Shown piece after piece: positions 27,507-36,858 of a DNA stretch of 64,000 bases (positions within the stretch are counted from its first letter, which is position 1; the number at the start of each line of letters is the position of its first letter). This DNA is from Thermodesulfatator atlanticus DSM 21156 (GTDB lineage Bacteria > Desulfobacterota > Thermodesulfobacteria > Thermodesulfobacteriales > Thermodesulfatatoraceae). The notes beneath the pieces were generated by a model. That model saw only the letters and a list, made by a program, of their open reading frames with translations. It had not been told where the DNA came from and did not search any database. The stretch spans positions 1-64,000 of the forward strand of contig NZ_ATXH01000005.1 in NCBI RefSeq assembly GCF_000421585.1, given 5' to 3'. A program made the position numbers and the translations under genes.

Positions 27507-28628
27507 TTACCCTGCAAAATAAGAACGGAAAAGATGAAGGGCTGTTTCTATGTCTTGATACGAAGTGTGTCTTCCGAGGCTTAAGCGAATAGTCCCCAGG
27601 GCAACTTCTTTTGAAACTCCCATAGCGTGTAAAACATGAGAAATCGTTTCGCCGCGGTCATGACAGGCGGCTCCGGTAGAGGCACAGATTGCTGGAATGG
27701 CTGCAAGTATCTCTGAGCCGAGTTTGCCAGGAAAAGAAACGCTTAAGGTGTTAGGTAAGGTTAATTCAGGGTCTGCGTGGCGGACAAGGGCAGGATAAAG
27801 ACTCTTAAGCCCTTCAAAGAGTTTTTCCCGTAATTCTTTTTGACGCTTGGCCTCGGCAGGAAGGTCTTTTTGGGCTATTTCAGCAGCCTTGCCCAGGCCA
27901 CAGGCAAGGGCTACAGGCTCTGTGCCAGGCCTTAGGCCTTTTTCTTGGCCTGCGCCAAAAATTATAGGGCTAAGGCTGAGACCCTTACGAACATATAGCG
28001 CTCCAATGCCTTTGGGAGCATACATTTTGTGCCCGGCGATGGTCAACAAATCACAATTTATTTCCTTGACGGAAACAGGAATTTTTCCTACGGCCTGGGC
28101 AGCATCGGTGTGGAATATGATTTCTTTTTCTCGGCATATTTTTCCTATTTCAGCTACCGGTTGAATCGCCCCTGTTTCGTTGTTTGCAAGCATAACTGAT
28201 ACGAGAAAGGTATCAGGCCGTATGGCTTTAGCCACGTCAGAAGGGTCAACATAGCCCTTGCCATCTACGGGAAGAAAGCTTACGTCAAAGCCCATTTCAA
28301 GGAGTTTGATAAGAGGGTTCAGCACTGAAGGATGTTCAATACGCGTGGTGATAATATGTTTTTTTCGGGTTTGGGCAAGCGCTGAACCTATTAAAGCCAG
28401 ATTATTGGCCTCGGTACCACCTGACACAAAGATTATTTCTTCGCGAGAAGCCTGAATCAAAGAGGCGACTTTGCTTCGTGCTTCTTCAAGCCCCTCTTTG
28501 GCCAGGCGTCCTATTTGGTGGCCACATGAAGGGTTGCCAAAGGCTTCGGTAAGGTAATAGTCAATAACGTCTCGTACTTCAGGAAGCACCGGAGAAGTAG
28601 CATTGTAGTCCAGGTAAATCTTTTTCAT
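27507..28628 (-). CDS. Cysteine desulfurase (NifS/IscS family)
   Basis: 373 residues. PLP enzyme that takes sulfur from cysteine for Fe-S clusters and tRNA thiolation. The PLP lysine is in TIAGHKMYAPKG, the substrate-contact stretch is FHTDAAQAVGKI and the active cysteine is in STGAACHDRG. No IscU or other assembly gene is adjacent. The word ggggacagg lies at the ribosome-site position upstream of ATG 28628. Confidence 0.92.
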   Translation of the reverse strand: MKKIYLDYNATSPVLPEVRDVIDYYLTEAFGNPSCGHQIGRLAKEGLEEARSKVASLIQASREEIIFVSGGTEANNLALIGSALAQTRKKHIITTRIEHPSVLNPLIKLLEMGFDVSFLPVDGKGYVDPSDVAKAIRPDTFLVSVMLANNETGAIQPVAEIGKICREKEIIFHTDAAQAVGKIPVSVKEINCDLLTIAGHKMYAPKGIGALYVRKGLSLSPIIFGAGQEKGLRPGTEPVALACGLGKAAEIAQKDLPAEAKRQKELREKLFEGLKSLYPALVRHADPELTLPNTLSVSFPGKLGSEILAAIPAICASTGAACHDRGETISHVLHAMGVSKEVALGTIRLSLGRHTSYQDIETALHLFRSYFAG

Positions 28629-28642
28629 TTTTGCCTGTCCCC
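28628..28642 (-). repeat. 15-base word ggggacaggcaaaaa (copy 2)
   Basis: Minus-strand copy of the word at 24009-24023. It overlaps the start of the cysteine desulfurase gene by one base, and its GGGGACAGG may serve as the ribosome site. Confidence 0.6.
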
Positions 28643-28695
28643 ATTTTTTGTTAGTCTGTATAAAGTTTTGTTGTTCTTCGCAAGGGAGTTTTTTC

Positions 28696-28724
28696 TTTGT
28701 TTCTCTTTGAAAAAATGCTATTTA
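28696..28724 (+). promoter_or_regulatory. Candidate promoter directly upstream of nadK
   Basis: A possible -10 TATTTA (28719-28724) ends seven bases before the nadK ATG, with a T-rich poor -35 (tttgtt) 17 bases upstream. There is no ribosome site, so a leaderless transcript is possible, as for the lipoprotein at 19953. Confidence 0.35.
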
Positions 28725-28731
28725 AAGGCCA

Positions 28732-29532
28732 ATGGCACAGATACTTCTCTTTGTCAAAAAAGGCGCGACCATCCCTTCTCCTATCAAAGCCGCCCTTGAA
28801 AGACAGTTCTTGAAAAAAGGCATTGAAATTATCGAGAAGTTTTCCCAGTCCAAACGTGTCTTAGCTATTATTGTCTTGGGCGGAGACGGCACTTTTTTGC
28901 GTGCCGCTCCCCTTGCTTATCGGCTTGATGTCCCCCTGCTGGGTATAAACCTCGGCCGTCTGGGTTTTTTAACCGAAGTCACGTTAGAAGAAGCAGAACA
29001 GGCCTTTAGGTCCCTTAGGGAAGGAACTTTTGAGCTAGAAGAGCGTTTTCTGCTCGAAGTGTATTTTCGCGAAAATGGCTACATCGCATTAAACGAAGCC
29101 GCTATCATCAAGGGTCCCTTAGGGCGCATGATTCATATAGAAGTAACTTACAACGAAAAGCTTATAAGTGTTTATCATGGTGACGGACTTATTATCTCAA
29201 CACCCACAGGATCAACCGCGTACAATCTTTCTGCTGGTGGCCCGATTGTTCACCCCTTGTGTGAAAGTGTAATTCTAACTCCGATTTGTCCTTTTATGCT
29301 AAGTGCCAGGCCTATTGTGATCCCAGCTGCTGCTGAACTTTGCGCCAAGTTACTCTACAAGGCTGAGGAGGTTCACCTCCTCATAGACGGGCATTTGAAT
29401 TTTACCCTCAATCCCGGTGAAGAAATAAAAATAAAAAAGGCGCCGAGGGCCCTTAAAATCGTACGCTCCCCGACGCGGGATTACTTTGAAATCTTGCGTG
29501 TAAAACTCGGCTGGGCCGAAGTAAAAGTCTAG
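28732..29532 (+). CDS. nadK: NAD kinase
   Basis: 266 residues. It phosphorylates NAD to NADP. The GGDGT motif lies in VLGGDGTFLRAAPLA, followed by GINLGRLGFLTEV and the NAD-binding TPTGSTAYNLSAGGPI. No ribosome site is visible before ATG 28732. Its stop interlocks with the convergent YtxH-like gene (ctag). Confidence 0.95.
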   Translation: MAQILLFVKKGATIPSPIKAALERQFLKKGIEIIEKFSQSKRVLAIIVLGGDGTFLRAAPLAYRLDVPLLGINLGRLGFLTEVTLEEAEQAFRSLREGTFELEERFLLEVYFRENGYIALNEAAIIKGPLGRMIHIEVTYNEKLISVYHGDGLIISTPTGSTAYNLSAGGPIVHPLCESVILTPICPFMLSARPIVIPAAAELCAKLLYKAEEVHLLIDGHLNFTLNPGEEIKIKKAPRALKIVRSPTRDYFEILRVKLGWAEVKV

Positions 29533-29966
29533 GCGATTTCGCCTTCTTCTTTTTTGATTTTGGCCAAAAGGCGTTCTTTTTCTTTTTCCATGGCCTCTTT
29601 GCCCGCCTCTATGGCCTCGCGCAACGTGGCGGTTTTCTCTTCAAGGACTTCTTTTCCTTTATAAACCACTTCTTCGGCCTTTTCTTTTAGCTCATCTTTG
29701 ATCTCTTCGGTCTTTTCTTCCAAAAGGCTTTTAACTTCCTCGGCTTTTTCTTCTAGTTCATCTTTGGTGGTAATTAGTTTAAGGCGGGCTTCCTCAGCGG
29801 CCATGCGTGCCTTTTCGCGTAATTCTTCAGTGGTTTCCAAGAGTTCTTCTCTTATTTCGCGGCCTGGCTTAGGGGCAAAAAACAAGGCTAACCCTGCCCC
29901 TACTATGCCTCCTAACAAAAAAGACGCTGCTAAAGCAGAACACGAAAACTTTTTTTCTCCTATCAT
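29529..29966 (-). CDS. YtxH-domain protein with long coiled coil
   Basis: 145 residues. One N-terminal membrane segment with the YtxH signature (FLLGGIVGAGLALFFAPKPG REIREEL region), then a charged Glu/Lys coiled coil to the end. YtxH-like proteins are often stress-linked; their activity is unknown. It overlaps the upstream DUF948-like gene by four bases, so the two membrane coiled-coil proteins are made together and may interact. Confidence 0.85.
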   Translation of the reverse strand: MIGEKKFSCSALAASFLLGGIVGAGLALFFAPKPGREIREELLETTEELREKARMAAEEARLKLITTKDELEEKAEEVKSLLEEKTEEIKDELKEKAEEVVYKGKEVLEEKTATLREAIEAGKEAMEKEKERLLAKIKKEEGEIA

Positions 29967-30613
29967 GCTATTTCACCTCCTGGTAATCTTTTCTTAAAGG
30001 TTTTAAGGGCTACCTGGAGCCCTTTAGCCACTGCGGCTACTTCAATGGCAGCCTCGGCTACGTTTTTAGATATTACCTCAGCGATAACTTTCGTAGCACG
30101 GCCAGTTTCTTCAACCGCCTCAAATAACTGTTCGGTTTTGTCAATCTTGGCCTTAATATCTTCTACGATGCCGTTGAGTTGTTGAATAAGCTTGTCCACT
30201 TCTTCAAGGACCTCGGGCACTTCCCTTTGCATGCGCCCGGTGGTCTCGTCAAGCAACGCATTTACCTTTTTAAGGGTTTCCCTTAGTTCGTCCGAAAGGT
30301 CTGTGAAAATTTCGTTAAATGTCTTTAAAATTTCTTTAACCGCAGGCGGTAAAACAGAAACTTCTTCTGCCAGAGAATCGATTCGTTTGGCAAGGGCACT
30401 TGCATTGTCAAGGGTTTGATTGGCCGAGGAAAGCACAGGCTTGACCTCAAGCTCTAAGTCTCTCAAGATGGCAAGAGTGTCAGATAAACTACGATCAAGG
30501 TTATCTAAGGTTTGCTTGAGGCGTCCGATAAAGCTTAACAAAAAAATCACAAGTACTACAAAAAAGGCCGCGGCTACAATTCCGGCGAGATAAAGGCCCT
30601 CATGCCAGTCCAT
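29963..30613 (-). CDS. DUF948-like membrane-anchored coiled-coil protein
   Basis: 216 residues. An N-terminal membrane helix (LAGIVAAAFFVVLVIFLLSFI) is followed by a long helical region with heptads (LKQTLDNLDRSLSDTLAILR). It resembles DUF948, which commonly sits beside YtxH, as here. Function unknown; probably an envelope scaffold. ATG 30613 has AGGAGGAA upstream. Confidence 0.8.
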   Translation of the reverse strand: MDWHEGLYLAGIVAAAFFVVLVIFLLSFIGRLKQTLDNLDRSLSDTLAILRDLELEVKPVLSSANQTLDNASALAKRIDSLAEEVSVLPPAVKEILKTFNEIFTDLSDELRETLKKVNALLDETTGRMQREVPEVLEEVDKLIQQLNGIVEDIKAKIDKTEQLFEAVEETGRATKVIAEVISKNVAEAAIEVAAVAKGLQVALKTFKKRLPGGEIA

Positions 30614-30733
30614 TTCTTCCTCCTGTCCTGGGGATAGTTTCCCTGTGGAGTTTGTTTTAAATTAAGGTCATCTCCAAGATAACGCAAGGAAAAGTTGACG
30701 TATGGCAAAAGCTATAGTAGCTAAGCAGCCGTC

Positions 30734-32020
30734 ATGAATGAGATAAAACCATTTTATGGCTGGCGTTACAATAGCAAAAAGGTCCCACTTGAGGAGGTCC
30801 TTGCCCCTCCTTACGACGTGGTCTCTCCAGAAGAACACAGGGCCTATCTCCAGAAAAATCCTTACAACGTCTTTCATCTGGAGCTTGGAGAAATTTTGGC
30901 CTCTGACAATGAAGACGAAAACCGCTATACCAGGGCCAAAGCCCTATGGGATAAATGGCGCAAAGAAAATGTCCTTGTCCGTGAGAAAAGCCCTTCGGTA
31001 TATCTTTATCGCCTTAAGTTTTCCTGGGAAGGGAAGGTTTTTGTCCGCAAAGGTTTTATCAGTCTTGTGCGCTTAGCGCCCTGGGAGGAGAAAAAGATCC
31101 TTCCCCATGAAAAAACCTTTGACAAAGTCACCGAAGACAGGCTTAAGCTTTTGCGTGCTACTTGTGCCCAGTTTAGCCAGATTTTTTGTCTTTATCACGA
31201 CCAAAAGCTAGAAAGTATCTCTGCCCTTGAAAGCAAGGCTTCTCCTCTTTTACAGGTTAAAGACCCCGATGGATTTACCCATGAACTTTTGCAAGTATCT
31301 GACCCTGAGGTAATTGCCTGCGTGCAGGAAGTCATCGGCAAGGGGCCGCTTTATATTGCCGATGGCCATCATCGCTATACCACGGCGCTTCGCTTTATGC
31401 GCGAAATGGAAAAAATTTATGGCTCCACTCCGCCCCGGTGTTTCCACTACATGATGATGTATCTTTGCCCTTTTGAAGAGCCCGGGCTTTTGGTGCTTCC
31501 AACACACCGCTTGCTTAATTTGCCGTTTAGCTTTGAAGAGATTGCTCAAAAGCTTTCCTCATGGGGAGATTTGGAGGAAGTCTCCATTGCTCAAGAAAAA
31601 TTAAGTGCTTATTTAGAAGACCTTAAGCCTTATCAATTTATCCTGGTTTATGAGGACCGCCTTTTGCTTTTTACCCTGGCCCCAAATTTAAGGGAAAAAC
31701 TTTCCCAGGTATTTCCAAAAGAAGTAGCAAGTCTTCCGGTTGCTATTTTCACGTGGGTGATGAAAGAAGCCTTAGGAGTTGACGAAGCCGCGCTTAAAAC
31801 CCAGGGGAAGGCATTTTTTATGCCCTGGACTTCCCGTATTATAGAAAACGCCTCTGGTGGGAAATTTGGCTTCCTTTTGGCGCCAACACCTGTTTTAGCC
31901 CTTGAAAAAGTCGCCAATGCTGGCACGGTAATGCCGCACAAATCAACTTATTTTCACCCCAAAATCCTTACCGGCATGGTCTTTTTTGAAATCTCACCTG
32001 ATAAGGGCCCGCCCTGTTAA
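30734..32020 (+). CDS. DUF1015 family protein
   Basis: 428 residues, normal for DUF1015. The opening AP PYDVVSP region (VLAPPYDVVSPEEH) and IADGHHRYTTAL are the family signatures; an HTxxR-type fold related to ParB/sulfiredoxin has been suggested for the family. Function not established. It is divergent from the DUF948 gene with about 120 bases between. Upstream a TATAGT at 30713-30718 could be the -10. The next gene starts on the very next base after the stop. Confidence 0.88.
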   Translation: MNEIKPFYGWRYNSKKVPLEEVLAPPYDVVSPEEHRAYLQKNPYNVFHLELGEILASDNEDENRYTRAKALWDKWRKENVLVREKSPSVYLYRLKFSWEGKVFVRKGFISLVRLAPWEEKKILPHEKTFDKVTEDRLKLLRATCAQFSQIFCLYHDQKLESISALESKASPLLQVKDPDGFTHELLQVSDPEVIACVQEVIGKGPLYIADGHHRYTTALRFMREMEKIYGSTPPRCFHYMMMYLCPFEEPGLLVLPTHRLLNLPFSFEEIAQKLSSWGDLEEVSIAQEKLSAYLEDLKPYQFILVYEDRLLLFTLAPNLREKLSQVFPKEVASLPVAIFTWVMKEALGVDEAALKTQGKAFFMPWTSRIIENASGGKFGFLLAPTPVLALEKVANAGTVMPHKSTYFHPKILTGMVFFEISPDKGPPC

Positions 32021-32527
32021 GTGAAAACAGACGAAATAATTGCCCAAAAAATCAAAACCGCCAGTTCAATGTTTGAAACTCATAGAGTAGCTCTTTTAGA
32101 AGACCAGGAACTTAATGAACTTCTCTGCCTTTACGAAAAGGCCTTTGAGCGCGTTCAGGAAGAGATGAAAAAAACCGGGGCCTTTGAGTTCTGTGCTGAG
32201 TGTGGCAGAGCCGGGCTTTCCTGCTGCGGTAACGGGATGGAGCTTGATTGCGATGATATTTTGCTGGTTTTGAATTTGCTTGCCGGGGTTAGGCTTCCGC
32301 AAAAGCGCAAGTTTCCTCTTGGTTGTTTTTTTCTCTCAGAGACCGGCTGCATTTTAAAACTAAGGCCCCTTATTTGTCGTAACTTTCTGTGTCAGGATCT
32401 AAAAAATGCCATCGGGCTTGCTAATACTATCCAAATCCAGCAAAGCCTCGATGAGGAAGCGGTAATCCTTTTTAAGTTAACTCAAAGGGTAAAAGCTCTT
32501 TTGTCTAAAACTTCTCAAGCGGCTTGA
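32021..32527 (+). CDS. Cysteine-cluster protein (YkgJ-like)
   Basis: 168 residues. Ten or so cysteines: CAECG...SCCGNG...DCDD...GCFF...GCIL...ICRNFLC. The arrangement recalls YkgJ/CxxCxxCC metal-binding proteins, and the PLICRNFLC end matches the usual RP..CR.(F/Y) motif. A Zn or Fe-S site is likely; function unknown. It starts at GTG immediately after the DUF1015 stop, so translation is coupled. Its end overlaps the convergent aldolase gene by 23 bases. Confidence 0.7.
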   Translation: MKTDEIIAQKIKTASSMFETHRVALLEDQELNELLCLYEKAFERVQEEMKKTGAFEFCAECGRAGLSCCGNGMELDCDDILLVLNLLAGVRLPQKRKFPLGCFFLSETGCILKLRPLICRNFLCQDLKNAIGLANTIQIQQSLDEEAVILFKLTQRVKALLSKTSQAA

Positions 32528-33092
32528 TATCTTGAGCAAGATTTTTGGCCAAAAAGATCACCTTGGCGACTTTTTCAAGAACCAGCATGAGGTTTAAGGC
32601 TTCCTCAAGGTTTTTGCCAAGGGTTACCGCACCATGTCTCTTGAGTACAAAAACGTTTTTACCTTCGGACTCTTGAGAAAGGGCTTCTCCCACGGCTGGG
32701 GTGCCAGGCGGGACATAAGGAATATGGCCTATTTCGCCAAGAAGTAGCGGCATTTCAGCTAGATATGGCTTGGAGAAGTCTTCCCCTGCCATATCAAGGG
32801 CAAGGGTGTAAACAGGATGGGCATGTATGATCGCGGAGATATCTTGCCTTTTGGCGTAAAGGGCAAGGTGCATCTTTAACTCTGTGGTGGGCTTGCGTCC
32901 CTCAAGGATGTTCCCTTCAAGGTCAACCACCACGATATTTTCTGGCTTGAGTTCATTTTTCAATACTCCAGAAGGCGTGACATAGACACGATCTTTTACC
33001 CTTACCGAGATATTGCCTTCTGAGCCTACCATTAGTCCTGCCTCGCAGGCCTTACGGGCAAATTCAGCTACGGCGGTGCGTGGGAACCTCAT
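32505..33092 (-). CDS. Class II aldolase / adducin-family protein
   Basis: 195 residues. The metal-binding histidines of class II aldolases are visible (IIHAHPVYTLALDM and KRHGAVTLG), and the phosphate-binding stretches GSEGNISVRV and VTPSG. It is related to fuculose-phosphate and ribulose-phosphate aldolases and methylthioribulose-phosphate dehydratase; the substrate is unresolved. ATG 33092 has GGAGGAG upstream and makes an ATGA overlap with DUF3108; the longer in-frame start at 33119 is rejected. Confidence 0.88.
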   Translation of the reverse strand: MRFPRTAVAEFARKACEAGLMVGSEGNISVRVKDRVYVTPSGVLKNELKPENIVVVDLEGNILEGRKPTTELKMHLALYAKRQDISAIIHAHPVYTLALDMAGEDFSKPYLAEMPLLLGEIGHIPYVPPGTPAVGEALSQESEGKNVFVLKRHGAVTLGKNLEEALNLMLVLEKVAKVIFLAKNLAQDIKPLEKF

Positions 33093-33814
33093 TTGCTTTT
33101 CTCCTCCTTTGATGGACAATTCGAAAGCTTGGCCGTGATATGGCCAAGGGTTAGTTTGCCTTCTCCTTTTACTACCATATTTTGAGCCACCCAGAGCAAG
33201 GCTTTTTTAGAGCGTTCGATAAGCTCACTTTGAAAACCAAAGGTAACGGCTATCTTTTTTGCCTTTAGCCTGCCACATGGGGTTTTTTCTTTTTCGTCTT
33301 TTAAATATTTGAGCCGCGCTTCATTGGCCTTGTTTTTGGCAAAAATCAAAAGACTTTTTTCTTCTCCAGGGGCCTTAAAACAAAGCCCCATGGAGGCGTA
33401 AAACGCCGAAAGCTCGTCATGCACCGGATATTTTTTTAGCTTGATGGTCTTTTCATGTTTGCCGTTGCGGTATTTTTCTACCACACCGTTTTGTTGGTCG
33501 TAAATGTATTCTTTCAGGGTCTTTTTGCCACGTTCTATCCGTAAAATACGACTCCTTCGCGGATAGCCATTTTTATCCAGCCAGGTGGTCCAGGTTGATT
33601 CAAAAGGGAGCAATACCCTTACTAAACCTATGGTCCTGGCCTTGGCAATGAGTTTGGTGCGCCCGTCTCTTTGCTTGACAGTTATTTTAATTTTACCTGC
33701 GGGGATTCCCAGCCAGGAAACGTCATAGTTAAAGACTTTGCTTTCTGCCCAGGAAAACGAAGCACACAGAATAAAAAACAAAAGAAAACTAAAGAGTAGC
33801 GTTAAATTTCTCAC
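33089..33814 (-). CDS. DUF3108 periplasmic protein
   Basis: 241 residues with a signal peptide (cleavage expected after SWA, ~23). The core begins YDVSWLGIPAGKIKITV, the DUF3108 hallmark. The family is thought to be beta-rich and envelope-located; its role is not established. GTG 33814 has AGGAG upstream and lies inside the end of coaD (26-base overlap). Confidence 0.85.
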   Translation of the reverse strand: MRNLTLLFSFLLFFILCASFSWAESKVFNYDVSWLGIPAGKIKITVKQRDGRTKLIAKARTIGLVRVLLPFESTWTTWLDKNGYPRRSRILRIERGKKTLKEYIYDQQNGVVEKYRNGKHEKTIKLKKYPVHDELSAFYASMGLCFKAPGEEKSLLIFAKNKANEARLKYLKDEKEKTPCGRLKAKKIAVTFGFQSELIERSKKALLWVAQNMVVKGEGKLTLGHITAKLSNCPSKEEKSK

Positions 33815-34292
33815 GCAGTTTCTCCTTTACGTTTGGAGGAACAAGATCAGATACGTCTCCGCCAAAACGCGCTGCTTCCTTGACGATGGTAGAACTGATA
33901 TAAAACCACCTGAAACCAGGCATAAGAAAGATGGTATCTATCTGGCGGTTCAGCTTACGGTTCATCAGGGCCAGCTGGAATTCATATTCAAAATCAGAGA
34001 CCGCACGAAGCCCCCTTACGATAACCGAGGCCCCTTTTTCTCTGGCAAAATCCACCAAAAGACCAGGAAAGCTTGCCACCTCAACCCTGTCGCAAAACTC
34101 ATAATCATCCAGGGCTTCCCTGATCATTTCCAGGCGTTCTTCCACGGAAAAAAGAGGTTTTTTCGCAGGGTTTTCTCCGATGGCTACGATTAAGCGGTCA
34201 AAGATGCGCAAAGCCCTTTTTACCAGGTCAATGTGGCCGTAAGTGATGGGGTCAAACGCGCCCGGATAAATAGCAAGCGATGGCTTTTCCAT
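33789..34292 (-). CDS. coaD: Phosphopantetheine adenylyltransferase
   Basis: 167 residues, standard length. It makes dephospho-CoA from ATP and phosphopantetheine. The nucleotidyltransferase motif is YPGAFDPITYGHIDL (TxGH variant of the HxGH family) and YISSTIVKEAARFGGDVS closes the active site. It begins three bases after the rsmD stop, a common gene pair. Confidence 0.96.
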   Translation of the reverse strand: MEKPSLAIYPGAFDPITYGHIDLVKRALRIFDRLIVAIGENPAKKPLFSVEERLEMIREALDDYEFCDRVEVASFPGLLVDFAREKGASVIVRGLRAVSDFEYEFQLALMNRKLNRQIDTIFLMPGFRWFYISSTIVKEAARFGGDVSDLVPPNVKEKLREKFNATL

Positions 34293-34295
34293 TCA

Positions 34296-34832
34296 TTACC
34301 TCCCGTAAAAAGCTAGCTTGGTCTGTCCGTAGCATTTTTCCCTGTGCTTGGTTAAAGAACCCATTTCTTCGGGAAAATCAACTCCTATTTCGTCTTCCAC
34401 TACCACTTTTCCGTGTTTTGCCAAAAGCGGTTCTATTTTCTGCAATGTTTTCAGAGCAAGTCCTGTGCCATAAGGGGGCGTGATGAAAATCAGATCAAAG
34501 GGAGCAAGGTGGGTTAATTTATCCAGGTCTTTGGGGAGATTTAGGCGGTAAATCTCAGCACGAGTTTCACCCAAACGAGCAAGGTTTTCTTTGGTAAGGG
34601 CAAGTGATTCTCCACTTTTGTCGACAAAAACAACGTTTTTGGCTCCACGTGAGAGGGCTTCTATTCCCAGGGCTCCTGTGCCACAAAAAAGGTCAAGCAC
34701 TTTTGCCTCCTGTACAGAAGGCCCCAAAGAGTCAAAAAGGGCCTTACGTACCTTATCCATCATGGGGCGGATGTTTCTGGTCTTGGGGGCCTTAAGGATA
34801 CGGCCGCGATATTTCCCAGAAGTTATACGCAT
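34296..34832 (-). CDS. rsmD: 16S rRNA (guanine966-N2)-methyltransferase RsmD
   Basis: 178 residues. MRITSGKYRGR is the typical RsmD start and VLDLFCGTGALGIEALSRGA the SAM motif. The catalytic motif, usually DPPF or NPPY, reads TPPYG here (acg codon in ...IFITPPYG). A TTG start at 34844 is rejected because it would lie inside the terminator palindrome. It is followed by coaD. Confidence 0.9.
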   Translation of the reverse strand: MRITSGKYRGRILKAPKTRNIRPMMDKVRKALFDSLGPSVQEAKVLDLFCGTGALGIEALSRGAKNVVFVDKSGESLALTKENLARLGETRAEIYRLNLPKDLDKLTHLAPFDLIFITPPYGTGLALKTLQKIEPLLAKHGKVVVEDEIGVDFPEEMGSLTKHREKCYGQTKLAFYGR

Positions 34833-34842
34833 CTTCACATAC

Positions 34843-34872
34843 AAAAAAGCGGGGCCTAGGCCCCGCTTTTTT
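34843..34872. terminator. Perfect bidirectional terminator between dnaK and rsmD
   Basis: A perfect 30-base palindrome: 15-base arms beginning aaaaaagcggggcct. It gives a GC stem with a T run on both strands. It ends the hrcA-grpE-dnaK transcript 18 bases after the dnaK stop. Confidence 0.85.
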
Positions 34873-34889
34873 GGTTTATATGTGTTGGC

Positions 34890-36833
34890 TTACTTCATCT
34901 CTTCAAAATCAGCATCAATTACGTCATCGCCACCGGATTTGCCCTCACCAGAGGATCCAGAAGCACTGCTAGTTCCTCCGGTAGTGCCTGCTCCGCCAGC
35001 TCCAGCCTGGCCAGCCTGAGCCTGTTTGTAAGCCATTTCTGCCAGGCGGTAGGAGGCTTGGGTGAGTTCTTCGGTGGCCTTGCGGATAGCGTCGATATCT
35101 TCTCCTTCCATTACCTGACGGAGGTTGGCAATCTTGTCCTGAATCTCTTTCTTTAAGTCCTCAGGCACTTTATCGCCGAGTTCAGAAAGGGACTTTTCAA
35201 CCGAGTAGATAATGCTGTCGGCCTGGTTGCGCGCTTCGATAAGTTCTTTACGACGGCGGTCTTCTTCTGCGTGCATTTCAGCTTCTTTGATCATCCTTTC
35301 GATTTCTTCTTCAGTGAGACCAGAAGACGGCTTCACCACCACAGATTGTTCTTTCCCGGTAGCGAGGTCTTTGGCAGTTACGTGCAGGATGCCGTCGGCG
35401 TCGATGTCAAAGGTAACTTCGATCTGGGGTACCCCACGCGGTGCCGGAGGAATCCCTACAAGCTCAAAGCGCGCAATGCTCTTGTTGTCTTTGGCCATGG
35501 GGCGCTCACCCTGAAGCACGTGGATGGTAACCGAGGTCTGGTTATCCGCAGCCGTGGTAAAGATCTGGCTCTTGCGCGTAGGAATAGTGGTCCCACGCGG
35601 AATAATAGGGGTAAATACACCACCTAGGGTTTCGATACCAAGGGAAAGTGGGGTTACGTCAAGCAGCAACACGTCTTTTACTTCGCCCTTAAGCACTCCT
35701 GCCTGGATGGCCGCCCCCATAGCTACGACTTCGTCAGGGTTGACTCCTTTTACAGGTTCTTTGCCGAAGATTTCTTTAACCTTGCGTTGCACCGCAGGCA
35801 TACGGGTCATGCCACCAACCAAAAGAACTTCGTCGATATCTTGCGGGGTGATGCCTGCATCTTTCATGGCAACCCGGCAGGGTTCTTCTAAACGGTCAAG
35901 AAGGTCTTGCACCAGGCTTTCAAGCTTGGCGCGGGTGATTTTCATCACTAAGTGCTTCGGACCGCTGGCATCTGCGGTAATAAAAGGCAGGTTGATTTCG
36001 GTTTCCTGTACGGTAGAAAGTTCGATCTTAGCCTTTTCCGCAGCTTCTTTCAGACGCTGAAGCGCCATACGGTCCTGGCGAAGGTCAATGCCGTGTTCTT
36101 TTTTGAATTCTTCGGCAATGTAATCTACCAGGCGCATGTCAAAGTCTTCGCCACCAAGGAAGGTGTCACCAGAGGTGGCCTTAACCTCAAAAACACCTTC
36201 GCCGATTTCAAGAATAGAGATGTCGAAAGTTCCACCACCAAGGTCAAAGACCGCTACGGTGCCTTCTTTTTTCTTGTCAAGCCCGTAGGCTAAGCAAGCT
36301 GCCGTGGGTTCATTGATAATGCGCTGCACGTTTAGGCCAGCAATGCGGCCAGCGTCTTTGGTAGCCTGGCGCTGAGAATCGTCAAAATAAGCCGGTACTG
36401 TAATAACGGCTTCGGTTACATCAGAGCCAAGATATTCCTTGGCGTCTTCTTTGAGCTTGCGCAGAATCATGGCAGAGATCTCAGGGGGGCTGTAACGTTT
36501 ACCGCGCACTTCAACGTGGGCGTCTCCATTGGGAGCTTCGACAATTTTATAAGGCACGCGTTTAGCCCACTCCTGAACCACAGGATCTTTGAACTTGCGC
36601 CCCATCAGACGCTTGATGCCAAAAATGGTGTTTTCTGCGTTGGTGATGGCCTGGCGTTTGGCAAGCTGGCCCACGAGAATTTGCCCGTCTTCAAGAAACG
36701 CTACCACCGAAGGCGTAGTGCGTGTACCTTCCTGGTTAGGAATAACTTTGGGTTCTCCTGCTTCATAAATAGCCATGCAGGAGTTGGTGGTTCCCAGGTC
36801 AATACCAAAAGGTTTTGTGTTTTTTTCACTCAT
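34890..36833 (-). CDS. dnaK: Chaperone DnaK (Hsp70)
   Basis: 647 residues. It has [16 protein letters not shown], the ATPase motifs ([26 protein letters not shown]), the substrate-binding domain ([17 protein letters not shown]) and a Gly/Ala-rich tail ending [15 protein letters not shown] 36833 has GGAGGGAGA upstream; the earlier in-frame ATG overlaps that site. It follows grpE by 25 bases. dnaJ is not adjacent. Confidence 0.98.
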   Translation of the reverse strand: MSEKNTKPFGIDLGTTNSCMAIYEAGEPKVIPNQEGTRTTPSVVAFLEDGQILVGQLAKRQAITNAENTIFGIKRLMGRKFKDPVVQEWAKRVPYKIVEAPNGDAHVEVRGKRYSPPEISAMILRKLKEDAKEYLGSDVTEAVITVPAYFDDSQRQATKDAGRIAGLNVQRIINEPTAACLAYGLDKKKEGTVAVFDLGGGTFDISILEIGEGVFEVKATSGDTFLGGEDFDMRLVDYIAEEFKKEHGIDLRQDRMALQRLKEAAEKAKIELSTVQETEINLPFITADASGPKHLVMKITRAKLESLVQDLLDRLEEPCRVAMKDAGITPQDIDEVLLVGGMTRMPAVQRKVKEIFGKEPVKGVNPDEVVAMGAAIQAGVLKGEVKDVLLLDVTPLSLGIETLGGVFTPIIPRGTTIPTRKSQIFTTAADNQTSVTIHVLQGERPMAKDNKSIARFELVGIPPAPRGVPQIEVTFDIDADGILHVTAKDLATGKEQSVVVKPSSGLTEEEIERMIKEAEMHAEEDRRRKELIEARNQADSIIYSVEKSLSELGDKVPEDLKKEIQDKIANLRQVMEGEDIDAIRKATEELTQASYRLAEMAYKQAQAGQAGAGGAGTTGGTSSASGSSGEGKSGGDDVIDADFEEMK

Positions 36834-36858
36834 AGTCTCTCCCTCCATTCATAATTTT

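Noticed and set aside
35524-36060. Long plus-strand reading frame opposite dnaK
   Set aside because: Composition mirrors the third-codon bias of dnaK and no start signal or family match is seen.
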